Part shown: positions 44,383-53,859 of the stretch, in pieces
How the letters are laid out: each line of letters opens with the position of its first letter
Numbering within the stretch: the stretch's first letter is position 1
Assembly (NCBI RefSeq): GCF_921293875.1
Contig: NZ_CAKLDI010000001.1
Location: 434,001 to 498,000 of the forward strand
From: Vibrio stylophorae
GTDB lineage: Bacteria; Pseudomonadota; Gammaproteobacteria; Enterobacterales; Vibrionaceae
Direction: 5' to 3'
Length of the DNA: 64,000 bases
Translations under genes and position numbers: made by a program
Notes under the pieces: model-generated
The model's input: the letters and a program-made list of their open reading frames with translations, nothing else
Databases searched by the model: none
What the model was told of the DNA's origin: nothing

Positions 44383-45333
44383 TTATTGTGCTTTGAGTTG
44401 TTTGACTTGGGCTTGAACAAGCTCGGTGACTTGGCTGCTGAGCCATTGCAATCGCGGGTGTTTGCTATCGTGCAGACGTGACAAAAGCAGCACCTCGAAG
44501 TCATCCACCGCCAGTGGCGGCTCACAGACCTGTAATTGGCCAATCAGATTGGCTTGTTTCACCATCAATTCGGCAACTGTGGCGATCAATTTTCGTCCCT
44601 GCAGTAGCTGCGCCACACTTTGGAAGTGGCGAGAGCAAACCTGTACCCGTCGATGCAATCCAAGTGCCTGTAAGCGCTGGTCAATGGCCGTTTCTAAGCG
44701 ACCTTCAGGGCTGACTAATGCATGGGGGATTGCGGCAAATTGGGCAAGGGTTAAGCAGCCATCGAGTTCGCAGGCATGGGCGTCAAATAAACAGAGATGG
44801 CGCTCATGATAGAGATGGGCGCAGGCGATCCCTTGCTTGGCAAATTCGGGTGAATGGGCAATACCACCAAGCACTAGATCGACAGTGCCTTCACTGAGCA
44901 TCTCGCTAAAATTAGCGCGATCCACATGGCGCAGCACCAGCTGAGAGTGCGGCGCTAAGGCGGCAAGGCGATCAAAAAGCTGCGGCGCAAAAATGAGCTC
45001 AGCATAGTCGGTGAGGCCAATGCGAAATTGACCGCGATATTGGCTAGGTTCAAATTGACTTGGATTCAGCAGTTCATGGGCGATAGAGCCCAGCAGTTGG
45101 TCAATCACCACGGCAAGCTCATTGGCACGCTGCGTGGGCTGCATTTGTTGGCCTTGGCGCACAAACAGTGGATCGGCAAAAAGGGTGCGCAGCTTGGCCA
45201 GATTATGGCTCATCGCTGATTGGCCTAAGTGCATCATTGCGGCCGCTTTGGTGACATGACGATGTTGATAGAGAGCACGAAAGCTCACCAGCAAATTGAG
45301 ATCGATGCGTCGCCAGTTAATCTCATCCATCAT
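44383..45333 (-). CDS. LysR family transcriptional regulator
   Basis: A 316-residue regulator. The N-terminal winged helix-turn-helix covers about 10-65 (RRIDLNLLVSFRALYQHRHV then TKAAAMMHLGQSAMSHNL), and a periplasmic-binding-like effector domain begins near 98 (GQFRIGLTDYAELIF). AAGGA stands eight bases before the ATG. It lies 12 bases after ybaK and is co-oriented with ygfZ-ybaK, so it is probably read from that unit rather than facing a target gene. Its target is unknown; autoregulation or a distant regulon is possible. Confidence 0.9.
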   Translation of the reverse strand: MMDEINWRRIDLNLLVSFRALYQHRHVTKAAAMMHLGQSAMSHNLAKLRTLFADPLFVRQGQQMQPTQRANELAVVIDQLLGSIAHELLNPSQFEPSQYRGQFRIGLTDYAELIFAPQLFDRLAALAPHSQLVLRHVDRANFSEMLSEGTVDLVLGGIAHSPEFAKQGIACAHLYHERHLCLFDAHACELDGCLTLAQFAAIPHALVSPEGRLETAIDQRLQALGLHRRVQVCSRHFQSVAQLLQGRKLIATVAELMVKQANLIGQLQVCEPPLAVDDFEVLLLSRLHDSKHPRLQWLSSQVTELVQAQVKQLKAQ

Positions 45334-45345
45334 CTTTCACTTCCT

Positions 45346-45864
45346 TTATTTGATGTCAGCGCAAGTGTCCGCATCTTGTTGCGGTGTTTGGTCGCGGCAC
45401 AATGAATGCCATTGCGGTTGGCACAGGGCGACTAGATCTTGCTGCGCTAATAACACACCAGCCCGCGGATCGCCGCTACTAATACTGAGCACGGCATGCT
45501 GCGCTAATTGGTGATCAAAAAGAATCGGTAGTGGCTGGGTGAGGGCAATGGGGGTGACCGTGCCGATGGCAAAGCCAGTGAGTTTGGCAACATCCTTTGC
45601 CGCAACGCAGGTCATTCGTCGACAGCCCAAGGCGGCGCGGACCAAGCGTGGATCCACTTGATGATCGCCTGGGACGCAAGCTAGTGCTAGTTGCCCTCCC
45701 ATATCTTGAAGCAGCAGTGATTTGACCATGATGCTTGGCGATATGCCACGCGCTTTGGCCAGCGCATGTACTTGCTGAAGTGGCTCGTGGGTTCGCAGCT
45801 CAAAGGCAATATCACGCGCCTTTAATAGGCGCGTGACCACGGTATCAATGATCAGTTGGTTCAT
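45346..45864 (-). CDS. YbaK/EbsC-type aminoacyl-tRNA editing domain protein
   Basis: A 172-residue single-domain protein. Family features: the substrate-pocket lysine in MVKSLLLQD, ALACVPGDHQVD, and GFAIGTVTPIALTQPLPILFD. Such proteins hydrolyse mischarged aminoacyl-tRNAs (Cys-tRNA-Pro for YbaK, Ala-tRNA-Pro for ProXp-ala); the exact specificity cannot be told. It lies eight bases after ygfZ and 12 before lysR. Confidence 0.88.
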   Translation of the reverse strand: MNQLIIDTVVTRLLKARDIAFELRTHEPLQQVHALAKARGISPSIMVKSLLLQDMGGQLALACVPGDHQVDPRLVRAALGCRRMTCVAAKDVAKLTGFAIGTVTPIALTQPLPILFDHQLAQHAVLSISSGDPRAGVLLAQQDLVALCQPQWHSLCRDQTPQQDADTCADIK

Positions 45865-45872
45865 CGCTGGGC

Positions 45873-46889
45873 TTAATCGAGCGCATAGGGCAGGGTTTGA
45901 ATCTGCCAGTCACTGCCTTCAGCGGTTTGGCGCAGCGGCGTATCCGGCGCAAGATCTTGATTCATCACTGCCATGGCCAAACAAGGCCCATCGGTAAAGT
46001 GATAGCTATAAAGCACCGTCGCGCCATCACGCCAGCTTTCTGCAGCAGGGCGAAGCAGGGCATCACCAGCAGTGAGCTGCGTATTTGGGCTCGCAAGCGT
46101 GCCCATGACTACATAGCTGGCACGTTTGTTCGCGCCGCGGTATTTGGCGCGCGCCACCATCTCTTGGCCAATATAACAGCCCTTGTTAAAGCTAATGCCT
46201 GCTAGCGCTTGTAAATTAAAGGCTTGCGGCAAGTATTGGTTGCTCAGCGCTTGCTCCACTACAGGCTCTGCGGCTTGTAGTGCCATCAAATCAAAGAGTG
46301 AAGGTTCATGTACAGGTAGTTGTGCCAAGTTTTGCTGCCAAAAGGCCAGTTGGCTGTCATTGGCGCAAATAACAAAGCGGGTGCTATCGAGCATTAAAAT
46401 GGTGCCTTGCTCAAGGTTGAGCACAGGATGCTCTGCCATATCGAGGGCGCTATCGATCATGTTATCGAGAACTTTAGCCAAGGTTGCTTTGGCTTGTGAG
46501 CCCAGAATCGCAAAGCAGTGATCGCTACTGTCGCTGAGCGTTGTTTTTGAAAAAACAGCGTATTTTTTCAGCTCGGCGAGTTGTTGCGCTTGCACACTTT
46601 TAGGGAGTAAGAGGCTAAGGCCCTGCTCACCCAATTGCGGGCGATGAAACAAGCGGAAAATACTCCACAGTTTGCCCTTGGCATCGCAATGGCCGGCAAA
46701 GGTCCATTGATTAGCTTCGAGCGCGGTGACATCGCAGGTCAGTTGACCTTGAAGATAGCTTTTGCAATCGGCGCCAAAGGCATCAATCAGCGCCCAATGC
46801 GGCAGGGGAACCAGCGCGCAATCAGGCAGGGCATCTTGGCTGCTGAGGCGGCCATGGGTGATGGTAAAAGAGGGTGTGGTTTGCGTCAT
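45873..46889 (-). CDS. ygfZ: YgfZ, folate-binding Fe-S cluster repair protein
   Basis: A 338-residue GcvT-fold protein that supports Fe-S enzymes such as MiaB and responds to oxidative stress. The diagnostic Cys motif is NKGCYIGQEMVARAKYRG. The ATG at 46889 follows directly on a GTG in the same frame, so the start could be 46892. It is divergent from sdhE, its usual neighbour. Confidence 0.94.
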   Translation of the reverse strand: MTQTTPSFTITHGRLSSQDALPDCALVPLPHWALIDAFGADCKSYLQGQLTCDVTALEANQWTFAGHCDAKGKLWSIFRLFHRPQLGEQGLSLLLPKSVQAQQLAELKKYAVFSKTTLSDSSDHCFAILGSQAKATLAKVLDNMIDSALDMAEHPVLNLEQGTILMLDSTRFVICANDSQLAFWQQNLAQLPVHEPSLFDLMALQAAEPVVEQALSNQYLPQAFNLQALAGISFNKGCYIGQEMVARAKYRGANKRASYVVMGTLASPNTQLTAGDALLRPAAESWRDGATVLYSYHFTDGPCLAMAVMNQDLAPDTPLRQTAEGSDWQIQTLPYALD

Positions 46890-47091
46890 CACAGAAGTTC
46901 CATCATCAAGAGTTGTACTTATGTTACTGTGCTCCTAGCATCTTGTCAGCCATTGCGAGATGACGTGTCGGTCATCGAGACGAGGAGCATCTCACGCTTT
47001 CGTGTTGCGGTTGGGCGATAGCATAGTTCGCATGGGTAAGGCTTGCTACACTGCATCACAGTTTTGAATATTACTTTGCCAAGGAGTGAAC

Positions 47092-47376
47092 ATGAGTCAA
47101 GTAACTTGGACGGCGGAGCAGCGCGCCAGAATTAAATGGGCCTGTCGACGCGGTATGCTAGAGCTCGATGTGCTGATTATGCCTTTTTATGACGAGTGTT
47201 TTGAGGCGCTCAGTGAAGCGCGTCAGCAAGCTTTTGTTGCGTTACTTAACTGCGATGATCCGGATCTATTTAAATGGATGATGGGTCATGGCAAAAGTGA
47301 CGATCCTGCGCTGGTGGATATCACGGCTCAGGTAGTGGCGCATAATCGCAGCAAGATGAGAACGCCTGCTGAGTGA
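47092..47376 (+). CDS. sdhE: SdhE, FAD assembly factor of succinate dehydrogenase
   Basis: A 94-residue protein that promotes covalent flavinylation of SdhA and FrdA. The RGxxE motif is present as CRRGMLELDVLIMPFYD near the N-terminus. AAGGAG stands five bases before the ATG at 47092. It overlaps ygfX by one base, the conserved sdhE-ygfX pair. Confidence 0.95.
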   Translation: MSQVTWTAEQRARIKWACRRGMLELDVLIMPFYDECFEALSEARQQAFVALLNCDDPDLFKWMMGHGKSDDPALVDITAQVVAHNRSKMRTPAE

Positions 47377-47876
47377 TGGCTAGCGAGCCTGTACACAGCG
47401 CAAATATGGCGCTCGGCAAGCAGCAGATGGGCCCCATTTTATTGGGGCCTTCGCGTCTTTTTGAGCGGCTGACTTGGGCACTTTATTTCGCGCTGATGAC
47501 GCTGATTTTGATTTCCGCCTTGAGTATGGTGCTGTGGGTTCAGATTGCAGCGGCCTTGTTTTGCGCCCTATTACTTTACAGGCGTTGGCAGCAAGTTCAT
47601 GACAACCGAACCACTGGTTATCAAAGACTACAGTTAAATCGACAAGGGGCGTTATGGCTGGATCAGCGGCGCTATCAGCTTGAGCGCATTCAGGGTTACA
47701 GCCGTTATTTGATGATATGTCAGCTTCGCACGCAAACAGGAGAGGGGCAGCGACTACTGATTTGCTGCGATGGACTTTATGATTTAGACCAGCAGCCATT
47801 AGGGCATTCGGCTTATCGCGATTGGCTGAGTTTGAGTTTATTGGCGATTAGCCAAGGCCAATCATTTAAATCTTGA
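47376..47876 (+). CDS. ygfX: YgfX (CptA) family membrane protein
   Basis: A 166-residue protein with two adjacent membrane helices (about 33-70: ALYFALMTLILISALSMVLW and IAAALFCALLLY) and a soluble C-terminal part. In E. coli YgfX was proposed as the toxin partner of SdhE (CptA/CptB) and elsewhere as an SdhE-linked factor; the role remains debated. It starts within the sdhE stop (TGATG), so the two are translationally coupled. Confidence 0.88.
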   Translation: MASEPVHSANMALGKQQMGPILLGPSRLFERLTWALYFALMTLILISALSMVLWVQIAAALFCALLLYRRWQQVHDNRTTGYQRLQLNRQGALWLDQRRYQLERIQGYSRYLMICQLRTQTGEGQRLLICCDGLYDLDQQPLGHSAYRDWLSLSLLAISQGQSFKS

Positions 47877-47887
47877 ATGTTTGTAAT

Positions 47888-47916
47888 AAAAAACGCGCCA
47901 TTAGGCGCGTTTTTTA
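47888..47916. terminator. Terminator after sdhE-ygfX
   Basis: AAAAAACGCGCC pairs with GGCGCGTTTTTT around ATTA; usable in both directions. Confidence 0.9.
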
Positions 47917-47999
47917 TTGCTCTGACGATGAATCAGACTCGCTATTGAGTGATGACCATCAAGTCGTGGTTAACGGCATGTCGTGATTAACAACAAGGC

Positions 48000-50333
48000 T
48001 TACCAAGCGAAGATTTGGTCCACCCAAGATTTCTCATTTTTAGCTTTCTCACAGGCCTTGGTCTTGGCTTGGTCCACATCCCACACAGGCACCATCACCT
48101 CGCCATCACAGTCAAAGACTAAGCGTTTATGATCTTGCTGCCAGCTGTAAGGCAGGGTGCGAATCTCACTTGGCCAGCTGAGTTGCAAGCGCTCTGGAAT
48201 GCGGCGTTTCAAATATTGGCGGTACACTTTGAGGGCACCTGAAGAGCCCGTTAAGTTGGTGGACTGGTTATCGTCTCGGCCAAGCCAAATGGTCACCACC
48301 TCACGACCATCAATGCCGACAAACCAACTGTCACGGTTATTGTCTGTGGTGCCTGTTTTACCAGCCAACTGGGCTTTACCAAATTCCCCTTGCAGCGCGC
48401 GCGCCGTGCCTTGGGCGACCACCTGTTTCATCCCATACACCGTCAGCCATGCAGCTTGCTCGGCTACCACTTGGCGAGAGCGCGGAATAAAGTGATAGAG
48501 CTGCTGACCATCTTGGGTGGAAACGGCACGTAGTGCTGTGAGCTCAGCATAGCGACCGCTGTTACCAATGGTTTGGAACATCTGCGTGACTTGATAAGGC
48601 GATAGGGTCAGGCTACCCAATAAAATGGATGGTAGTTTAGGGATCTCATTAGCTGGTACACCAAGCAGTACCATGGTATCGATCACCTTGTCCAGCCCCA
48701 CAGCCATACCAAGATTAACCGTTGGCACATTCAGAGACTTGGCCAGTGCCTGATAGGCGGGTACCTCTTCTCGATATTTACGGTCGTAATTTCGCGGTTG
48801 CCAGGTTTTGCCATCTTCACTGCGTAGGGTAATGGGTTTATCCGCAATGGGGGTGGCTAAATCAAAGCGTTTTGGCTCGCGCCATGCGGCTAGATATACC
48901 GCAGGTTTAGACAGCGAGCCAATTTGTCGCTTGGCATCTGTGGCGCGGTTAAAGCCGGCGTAACTGGCATCGACACCACCGACCATGGCGCGTATTTCTC
49001 CGCTTTGGCGATCAGCAATGACGCCTGCCGCTTCTAGTTTGCCGGTGCGATCAATTTTAGGCACATCATGGTGAATGGTTTGCTCTAAAAATTGCTGTGA
49101 TACCGGGTCAAGCGTGGTAAAGACGCGCAGCCCTAAGGTTGGCGAAAAGGCATCGCCGACTTTGGCTTTGAGCTCTCGCTTGAGCTGCTGAAAATAAGCG
49201 GGCTGACGACTGGCGATCTTCGCTTTGCTTTGAATATCCAGTGGGCGGGTGACCGCTTGCTCATATTCTGAAGCGCTGAGCAGGGTATTTTCCAGCATGA
49301 TTTTTAGCACTAGATCGCGACGCTTTTGCGCGCGCTCAGGGTAGCGCCATGGATTGTAATAGGATGGGCCTTTGACCACGCCAACCAGCAGCGCCAGTTG
49401 GTCAATGCGCAGCTCTTGAATCGGGCGACCAAAATAGAGTCGAGCGCCAAGCGCAAAGCCATGAATTTCATCGCTACCGTTTTGTCCGAGATAGACCTCA
49501 TTGAGATAGGCTTCGAGAATGCGATCTTTGCTATATCTATGGTCGATAATGAGTGCGATATAGGCCTCACGCAGTTTACGCCATAGGGTGCGCTCTGTGC
49601 TTAAAAATAGGTTTTTCGCGAGCTGCTGCGTTAGCGTGCTGCCACCTTGCACAGTTCGCCCGGCCTGTAGGTTGACCGCAAAGGCGCGCACAATAGCCAT
49701 GGGTGAGACGCCGCCATGTTGGTAGAAATCGCGATCCTCGGTGGCCAATAGGGCATCGACTAAAATCTCAGGGAACTGCTCTCGCGGCAAAAAGAGACGC
49801 TGCTCATCCATGCCTGATTCCAAAAGGCCCAGTAGTTTCGGTTCTATGCGCAAAAAGCCGAGCTGTTTACCGCTCTCGGCATCAACGATGTTTTGCACGC
49901 TACCATCAGCAAAGCTGATCATCACATGGCGCTCAGATTCTGGACCATCGATAAAGTCAAAGGGGCGTCGAATCATTTCGATTTTGCTGCTGGATGCCGA
50001 ATACTCGCCACTGCGCTGTGGATCGCGAACCTTGCTATAGGCCAGTGCATCTAGCTCTTGTTTGACTTGGGTAATGTTATAGCTCGCACCCGGCTCTAAG
50101 GTGAGGGTTCGGCTATAAACCACCGCAGGAAGCTCCCACATTTGATTGGCATCAAAGCGTTGGCGTACACGGTCATCAAGGTAGATACCGATTACAATCA
50201 GGATCGCAATGGCAACCAGCGCGAGTTTTAGGCCCAGCCAAAACAGGCGTTGATACCATGGTTTTTTCACCGCGCTTTGATTACTGCGCGCCTTTTTCGT
50301 GGTTTTCTTGCGTGTTTTCTTTGCGTTGGTCAT
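48000..50333 (-). CDS. mrcB: Penicillin-binding protein 1B
   Basis: A 777-residue bifunctional cell-wall synthase. A basic cytoplasmic tail and one membrane helix (about 29-52) precede the UB2H domain (about 70-155, docking site for LpoB-like activators), the GT51 transglycosylase with Glu199 in LLATEDRDFYQHGG and GGSTLTQQLAKNLFL, and the transpeptidase with the active Ser473 in GSLSKP, KSLNVPTVN, and KTGTTDNNRDSW. The start overlaps the hrpB stop by four bases (ATGA), so the two are coupled, with hrpB first. No lpoB gene is visible in the window. Confidence 0.96.
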   Translation of the reverse strand: MTNAKKTRKKTTKKARSNQSAVKKPWYQRLFWLGLKLALVAIAILIVIGIYLDDRVRQRFDANQMWELPAVVYSRTLTLEPGASYNITQVKQELDALAYSKVRDPQRSGEYSASSSKIEMIRRPFDFIDGPESERHVMISFADGSVQNIVDAESGKQLGFLRIEPKLLGLLESGMDEQRLFLPREQFPEILVDALLATEDRDFYQHGGVSPMAIVRAFAVNLQAGRTVQGGSTLTQQLAKNLFLSTERTLWRKLREAYIALIIDHRYSKDRILEAYLNEVYLGQNGSDEIHGFALGARLYFGRPIQELRIDQLALLVGVVKGPSYYNPWRYPERAQKRRDLVLKIMLENTLLSASEYEQAVTRPLDIQSKAKIASRQPAYFQQLKRELKAKVGDAFSPTLGLRVFTTLDPVSQQFLEQTIHHDVPKIDRTGKLEAAGVIADRQSGEIRAMVGGVDASYAGFNRATDAKRQIGSLSKPAVYLAAWREPKRFDLATPIADKPITLRSEDGKTWQPRNYDRKYREEVPAYQALAKSLNVPTVNLGMAVGLDKVIDTMVLLGVPANEIPKLPSILLGSLTLSPYQVTQMFQTIGNSGRYAELTALRAVSTQDGQQLYHFIPRSRQVVAEQAAWLTVYGMKQVVAQGTARALQGEFGKAQLAGKTGTTDNNRDSWFVGIDGREVVTIWLGRDDNQSTNLTGSSGALKVYRQYLKRRIPERLQLSWPSEIRTLPYSWQQDHKRLVFDCDGEVMVPVWDVDQAKTKACEKAKNEKSWVDQIFAW

Positions 50334-52837
50334 GACGATTGCTGCTGTCGTTTGGTTTTTAAACTGGGCTGATGATGTGCGGGATCATCAGGCCAGACGT
50401 GTTTGGGATAGCGTCCCTTCATCTCTTTTTGCACTTCTTTATAACTGCCTTGCCAAAAGCCAGCGAGATCCTGAGTGCGCTGAATGGGTCGCTGTGCCGG
50501 CGATAAAAGCTCAAGCATCACAGCCTGTTTGCCTTCGGCCACCATAGGCGTTTGGCTCTGACCATACATCTCTTGTAGGCGTAATGACAAACAAGGTGGC
50601 TGATTTTCGTGATAAACAATGGCGTAGCGATGGCCGATGGCGCTGGTAAAGTGAGTGGGTAGCTCGCGGCTGAGCCACTGCACCTGATCCCAGCCCAAAT
50701 AGCTATCAAGGACACTGTGCCACTCTAACTGAGCAAGCTGACTGAGGCGATTGATCTGGGTTAAAAAGGGAGCGAGCCAAGTATCTACATTGGCAATGAG
50801 CGCTGCATCATCTAGCGCTGGCCACGGGCCGCCTGCTTGCCAATGAGCGGCGCAGCGCGCACGGGTGAGTTTTTGCCAAGCGCTTTCTGTCATCGGAAGT
50901 GCGCTTAACCCAGACTTTTCAAGCTGCTTGCTGAGCGCCTGCGCAAGTGCTTGTTGCTTGGCTTCGGTGCTCATCGCGCTGGAAGGGGCGGGTTTTCGAG
51001 CCAGAATCAATTGGCCATAACGGTATTGCTCTTCTGCAATCAGCGCACCTTTTTCTTCATGCCAAAAGACCACCGTTTGCCAGTCAAAGGCCTGTGGTTT
51101 GCGCTGGGCAAGTGCTTCTATATTGCAGGGCAGCGCAGTGAAAATGCGGCTATCGCCCTGCTGCGTTTGATTGAGCGCCAGCACCAAGAGTGCAGGAGAT
51201 TGGCTGAGAGGATCGTCCTGAGACAGTTGCGCCCCTTGACCGCTAGCAAGCTGATAGCGATGGCTGTCACCGCGCTTAAGCGCAAGACGATCAGTAAAGG
51301 CGTAGCTGAGCCAATAGGCGCATTCATCATCACGCAGGACGATATCTTGCCAATTTAGGTTTTGCCAAGTCACCTGTTGCTTAGGTGCAAGCTGCTGCAG
51401 GAGCTGTTGCGCGCGCTGGCGATAGCGGGGGGCTAATTTTTGCTGCTGGAATAGGTGTAGCTGTGTGGCGAAATTACTGCTCGCTTGCTTGACCGGATCC
51501 TCCAGTAGCGCGGTGATGATTGCGCATAGTGGTAGGGCATTGGGCGCTTCATGTTGCGCTTGCGCCAGCATGGCGGCTAAGCGTGGCTCGGTACCAATTT
51601 GGCTCATCCGTTGCCCTAGCGGGGTCAGCTGCAAGTTGTGGGTGAGCGCCCCTAACTGCTGTAGTTGTTTTTGCGCCTGTGAAAGATGCGCTGCTGGGGG
51701 CTGCGTCAGCCAGCTTAGCTCACTTGCATCGCTACAGCCCCATTGTGCGAGCTCTAGCGCTAACTGGCTTAGATCACTTCGCAAAATTTCTGGCATGGGG
51801 ACTTTGGCTTGCTGCTGCAGATGACTTTCACTGTAAAGGCGAATGCAGTGGCCAGGCATGAGACGGCCGGCTCGGCCAGCGCGTTGCTCAGCGCTACTTT
51901 GTGCAATGCTTACTGTTTTTAGCTGGCTGATCCCAGATTTGGCATCCCAATGGGCACGCCGCTCGAGGCCGCTGTCAATCACCACCTCAATCCCTTCAAT
52001 GGTTAAGCTGGTTTCTGCAATATTGGTGGCGAGCACCACTTTGCGCTGATTTGATGGCGCAGGCGCGATGGCGGCTTGCTGCGCCTTTGCATCAAGCTGA
52101 CCGTATAGCGGGCAAATGGCAATCTGCCGATCAAGGCTGGCTTCTAAGCGCTGCTGAAGCCGTTTGATCTCGCCAGTTCCCGGTAAAAATACCAAGATCG
52201 AACCCTGATAATTTTGGCTGGCAAAGAGCACCGCGCGCTCAAGTGCTTCATCCAGATATTGCTGGGCACTGAGTGGGCGGTAATGAATATCCACAGCAAA
52301 ACAGCGACCTTGCGATTCAATATAAGCTGCGTCAGGTAAGAGATCTTGCAGCGCTTGCTGATCAAGGGTGGCCGACATCACTAATAGATGCAGATCATCA
52401 CGCAGCGCCATTTGACTCTCTAAACAAAAGGCAAGGGCGGTATCGGCATGAAGAGAGCGTTCGTGGTATTCGTCAAAAATCACCAGACTCACGCCGGAGA
52501 GCTCAGGATCGCGCTGTAACATGCGCGTGAGCACTCCTTCGGTGACGATCTCAAGGCGAGTTTGCGCGCTCACTTTGCTTTCGCCGCGAACGCGAAAACC
52601 GATGCGCTCTCCCACAGACTCACCCAGCTGGGCTGCGAGATAATAGGCAATATTGCGCGCGGCTAATCGGCGCGGCTCGAGCAGAATAATCCGGCCGTCA
52701 AAGCAAGGATGGGTGACTAAGCTCAGTGGTAATTGGGTTGATTTACCGGCACCTGGTGGCGCTTTGAGGATCACTTGTGCGTTTTGTTGTAGCGCTGAGC
52801 GGAGCGCATCGAGCACGGCATCAATGGGTAGAGACAA
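50330..52837 (-). CDS. hrpB: ATP-dependent RNA helicase HrpB
   Basis: An 835-residue DExH-box helicase. Walker A PPGAGKSTQLPL is at 27-38, motif II is FDEYHERS, motif III is SAT, and motif VI AEQRAGRAGRL is present; the C-terminal HrpB-specific domain makes up the last third. Its cellular role is unclear. It leads mrcB, the E. coli order; the ligT gene that lies between hrpB and sfsA in E. coli is absent here. Confidence 0.94.
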   Translation of the reverse strand: MSLPIDAVLDALRSALQQNAQVILKAPPGAGKSTQLPLSLVTHPCFDGRIILLEPRRLAARNIAYYLAAQLGESVGERIGFRVRGESKVSAQTRLEIVTEGVLTRMLQRDPELSGVSLVIFDEYHERSLHADTALAFCLESQMALRDDLHLLVMSATLDQQALQDLLPDAAYIESQGRCFAVDIHYRPLSAQQYLDEALERAVLFASQNYQGSILVFLPGTGEIKRLQQRLEASLDRQIAICPLYGQLDAKAQQAAIAPAPSNQRKVVLATNIAETSLTIEGIEVVIDSGLERRAHWDAKSGISQLKTVSIAQSSAEQRAGRAGRLMPGHCIRLYSESHLQQQAKVPMPEILRSDLSQLALELAQWGCSDASELSWLTQPPAAHLSQAQKQLQQLGALTHNLQLTPLGQRMSQIGTEPRLAAMLAQAQHEAPNALPLCAIITALLEDPVKQASSNFATQLHLFQQQKLAPRYRQRAQQLLQQLAPKQQVTWQNLNWQDIVLRDDECAYWLSYAFTDRLALKRGDSHRYQLASGQGAQLSQDDPLSQSPALLVLALNQTQQGDSRIFTALPCNIEALAQRKPQAFDWQTVVFWHEEKGALIAEEQYRYGQLILARKPAPSSAMSTEAKQQALAQALSKQLEKSGLSALPMTESAWQKLTRARCAAHWQAGGPWPALDDAALIANVDTWLAPFLTQINRLSQLAQLEWHSVLDSYLGWDQVQWLSRELPTHFTSAIGHRYAIVYHENQPPCLSLRLQEMYGQSQTPMVAEGKQAVMLELLSPAQRPIQRTQDLAGFWQGSYKEVQKEMKGRYPKHVWPDDPAHHQPSLKTKRQQQSS

Positions 52838-53036
52838 GTTGCTTCCTTATATCATCAGGCCGAGTCAGCGAGAAAAATAGCGCCTTAGTTTAGAGGATGG
52901 GGGCGCGGATTGCAGCAGCTTGTGCCGCGCTTTGTGTCATTCAGATGTGAAATATCACGTGTGTCGAGGCGCTAGATTCTTCATTGAAACGCATGCTAGG
53001 CTGGTGAAAGTGAGTATCAAAGAGTGAATTCAGCCC

Positions 53037-53771
53037 ATGCCAAGCCCGCGTCCTCAGGTGTTTTATCCGCTACCTGAACTAAAATCTGCAACCTTATTGC
53101 GCCGTTACAAACGATTTTTAGCTGATGTACGTGATGACCAAGGTCATGAATTTACCATTTATTGCGCCAATACAGGGGCGATGACGGGGTGCGGCGTTGC
53201 AGGTGATCGCGTCTTTTATAGCACCAGTGACAATACCAAACGTAAATATGCTCATACTTGGGAGTTGACGCTGACTCAGGCGGGGCATTGGGTGTGCGTG
53301 AATACCGCGCGTGCCAATGATTGGATGGGTACGCTGCTTAACGCCAAAGCGATCTCAGGTTTAGATCAGTATCAACAGGTGCAAGCTGAAGTGCCTTATG
53401 GTGAGGAGCGAAGTCGTATCGATTTTTTACTTACCGATACGCATTTGCCAACGTGCTATATCGAAGTGAAAAGTTGCACCTTATTGGATGAGCAATTGGG
53501 ACGTGGCTGTGGTTTTTTTCCCGATGCGGTAACCAAGCGCGGACAAAAGCATTTGCGAGAATTGATGGCGATGCAAGCGCAAGGCGCGCGAGCCGTGCTG
53601 TTATTTGCTGTGCTGCATACCGGGATCAGCCAAGTGGATGCGGCGCGTCATATTGATGCCGATTATGGCGCATTGTTTGATCAAGCCATCGCCTCAGGCG
53701 TTGAAGTGCTGGTCTGTTATGCTGATATCAACACACAAGGGATCGCTTTAAAACAAGCACAATGGAAATAG
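53037..53771 (+). CDS. sfsA: SfsA, sugar fermentation stimulation protein A
   Basis: A 244-residue protein with a predicted nuclease-like fold. Conserved segments: LLRRYKRFLADVRDDQGHEF, CANTGAMTGCG, YGEERSRIDFLL, YIEVKSCTLLDEQ and RGQKHLRELMAM. It was found in E. coli through its effect on maltose genes; the mechanism is unknown. The ribosome site is weak. It precedes dksA in E. coli but here a beta-barrel gene is inserted between the two. Confidence 0.93.
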   Translation: MPSPRPQVFYPLPELKSATLLRRYKRFLADVRDDQGHEFTIYCANTGAMTGCGVAGDRVFYSTSDNTKRKYAHTWELTLTQAGHWVCVNTARANDWMGTLLNAKAISGLDQYQQVQAEVPYGEERSRIDFLLTDTHLPTCYIEVKSCTLLDEQLGRGCGFFPDAVTKRGQKHLRELMAMQAQGARAVLLFAVLHTGISQVDAARHIDADYGALFDQAIASGVEVLVCYADINTQGIALKQAQWK

Positions 53772-53809
53772 TTTGAGCACCTTGATTGGCTATAAAATAT
53801 GAAAAGATA

Positions 53810-53836
53810 AAAAAACCGCCTCAGGCGGTTTTTTTA
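53810..53836. terminator. Bidirectional terminator between sfsA and the beta-barrel gene
   Basis: AAAAAACCGCC pairs with GGCGGTTTTTT around TCA; the two genes converge on it. Confidence 0.9.
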
Positions 53837-53859
53837 TAGTCTTTGGTGAGGAGCATCGC

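Noticed and set aside
52946..52959. TGTGAAATATCACG before sfsA as a CRP site
   Set aside because: The half sites are separated by four bases instead of six, so CRP would not fit.
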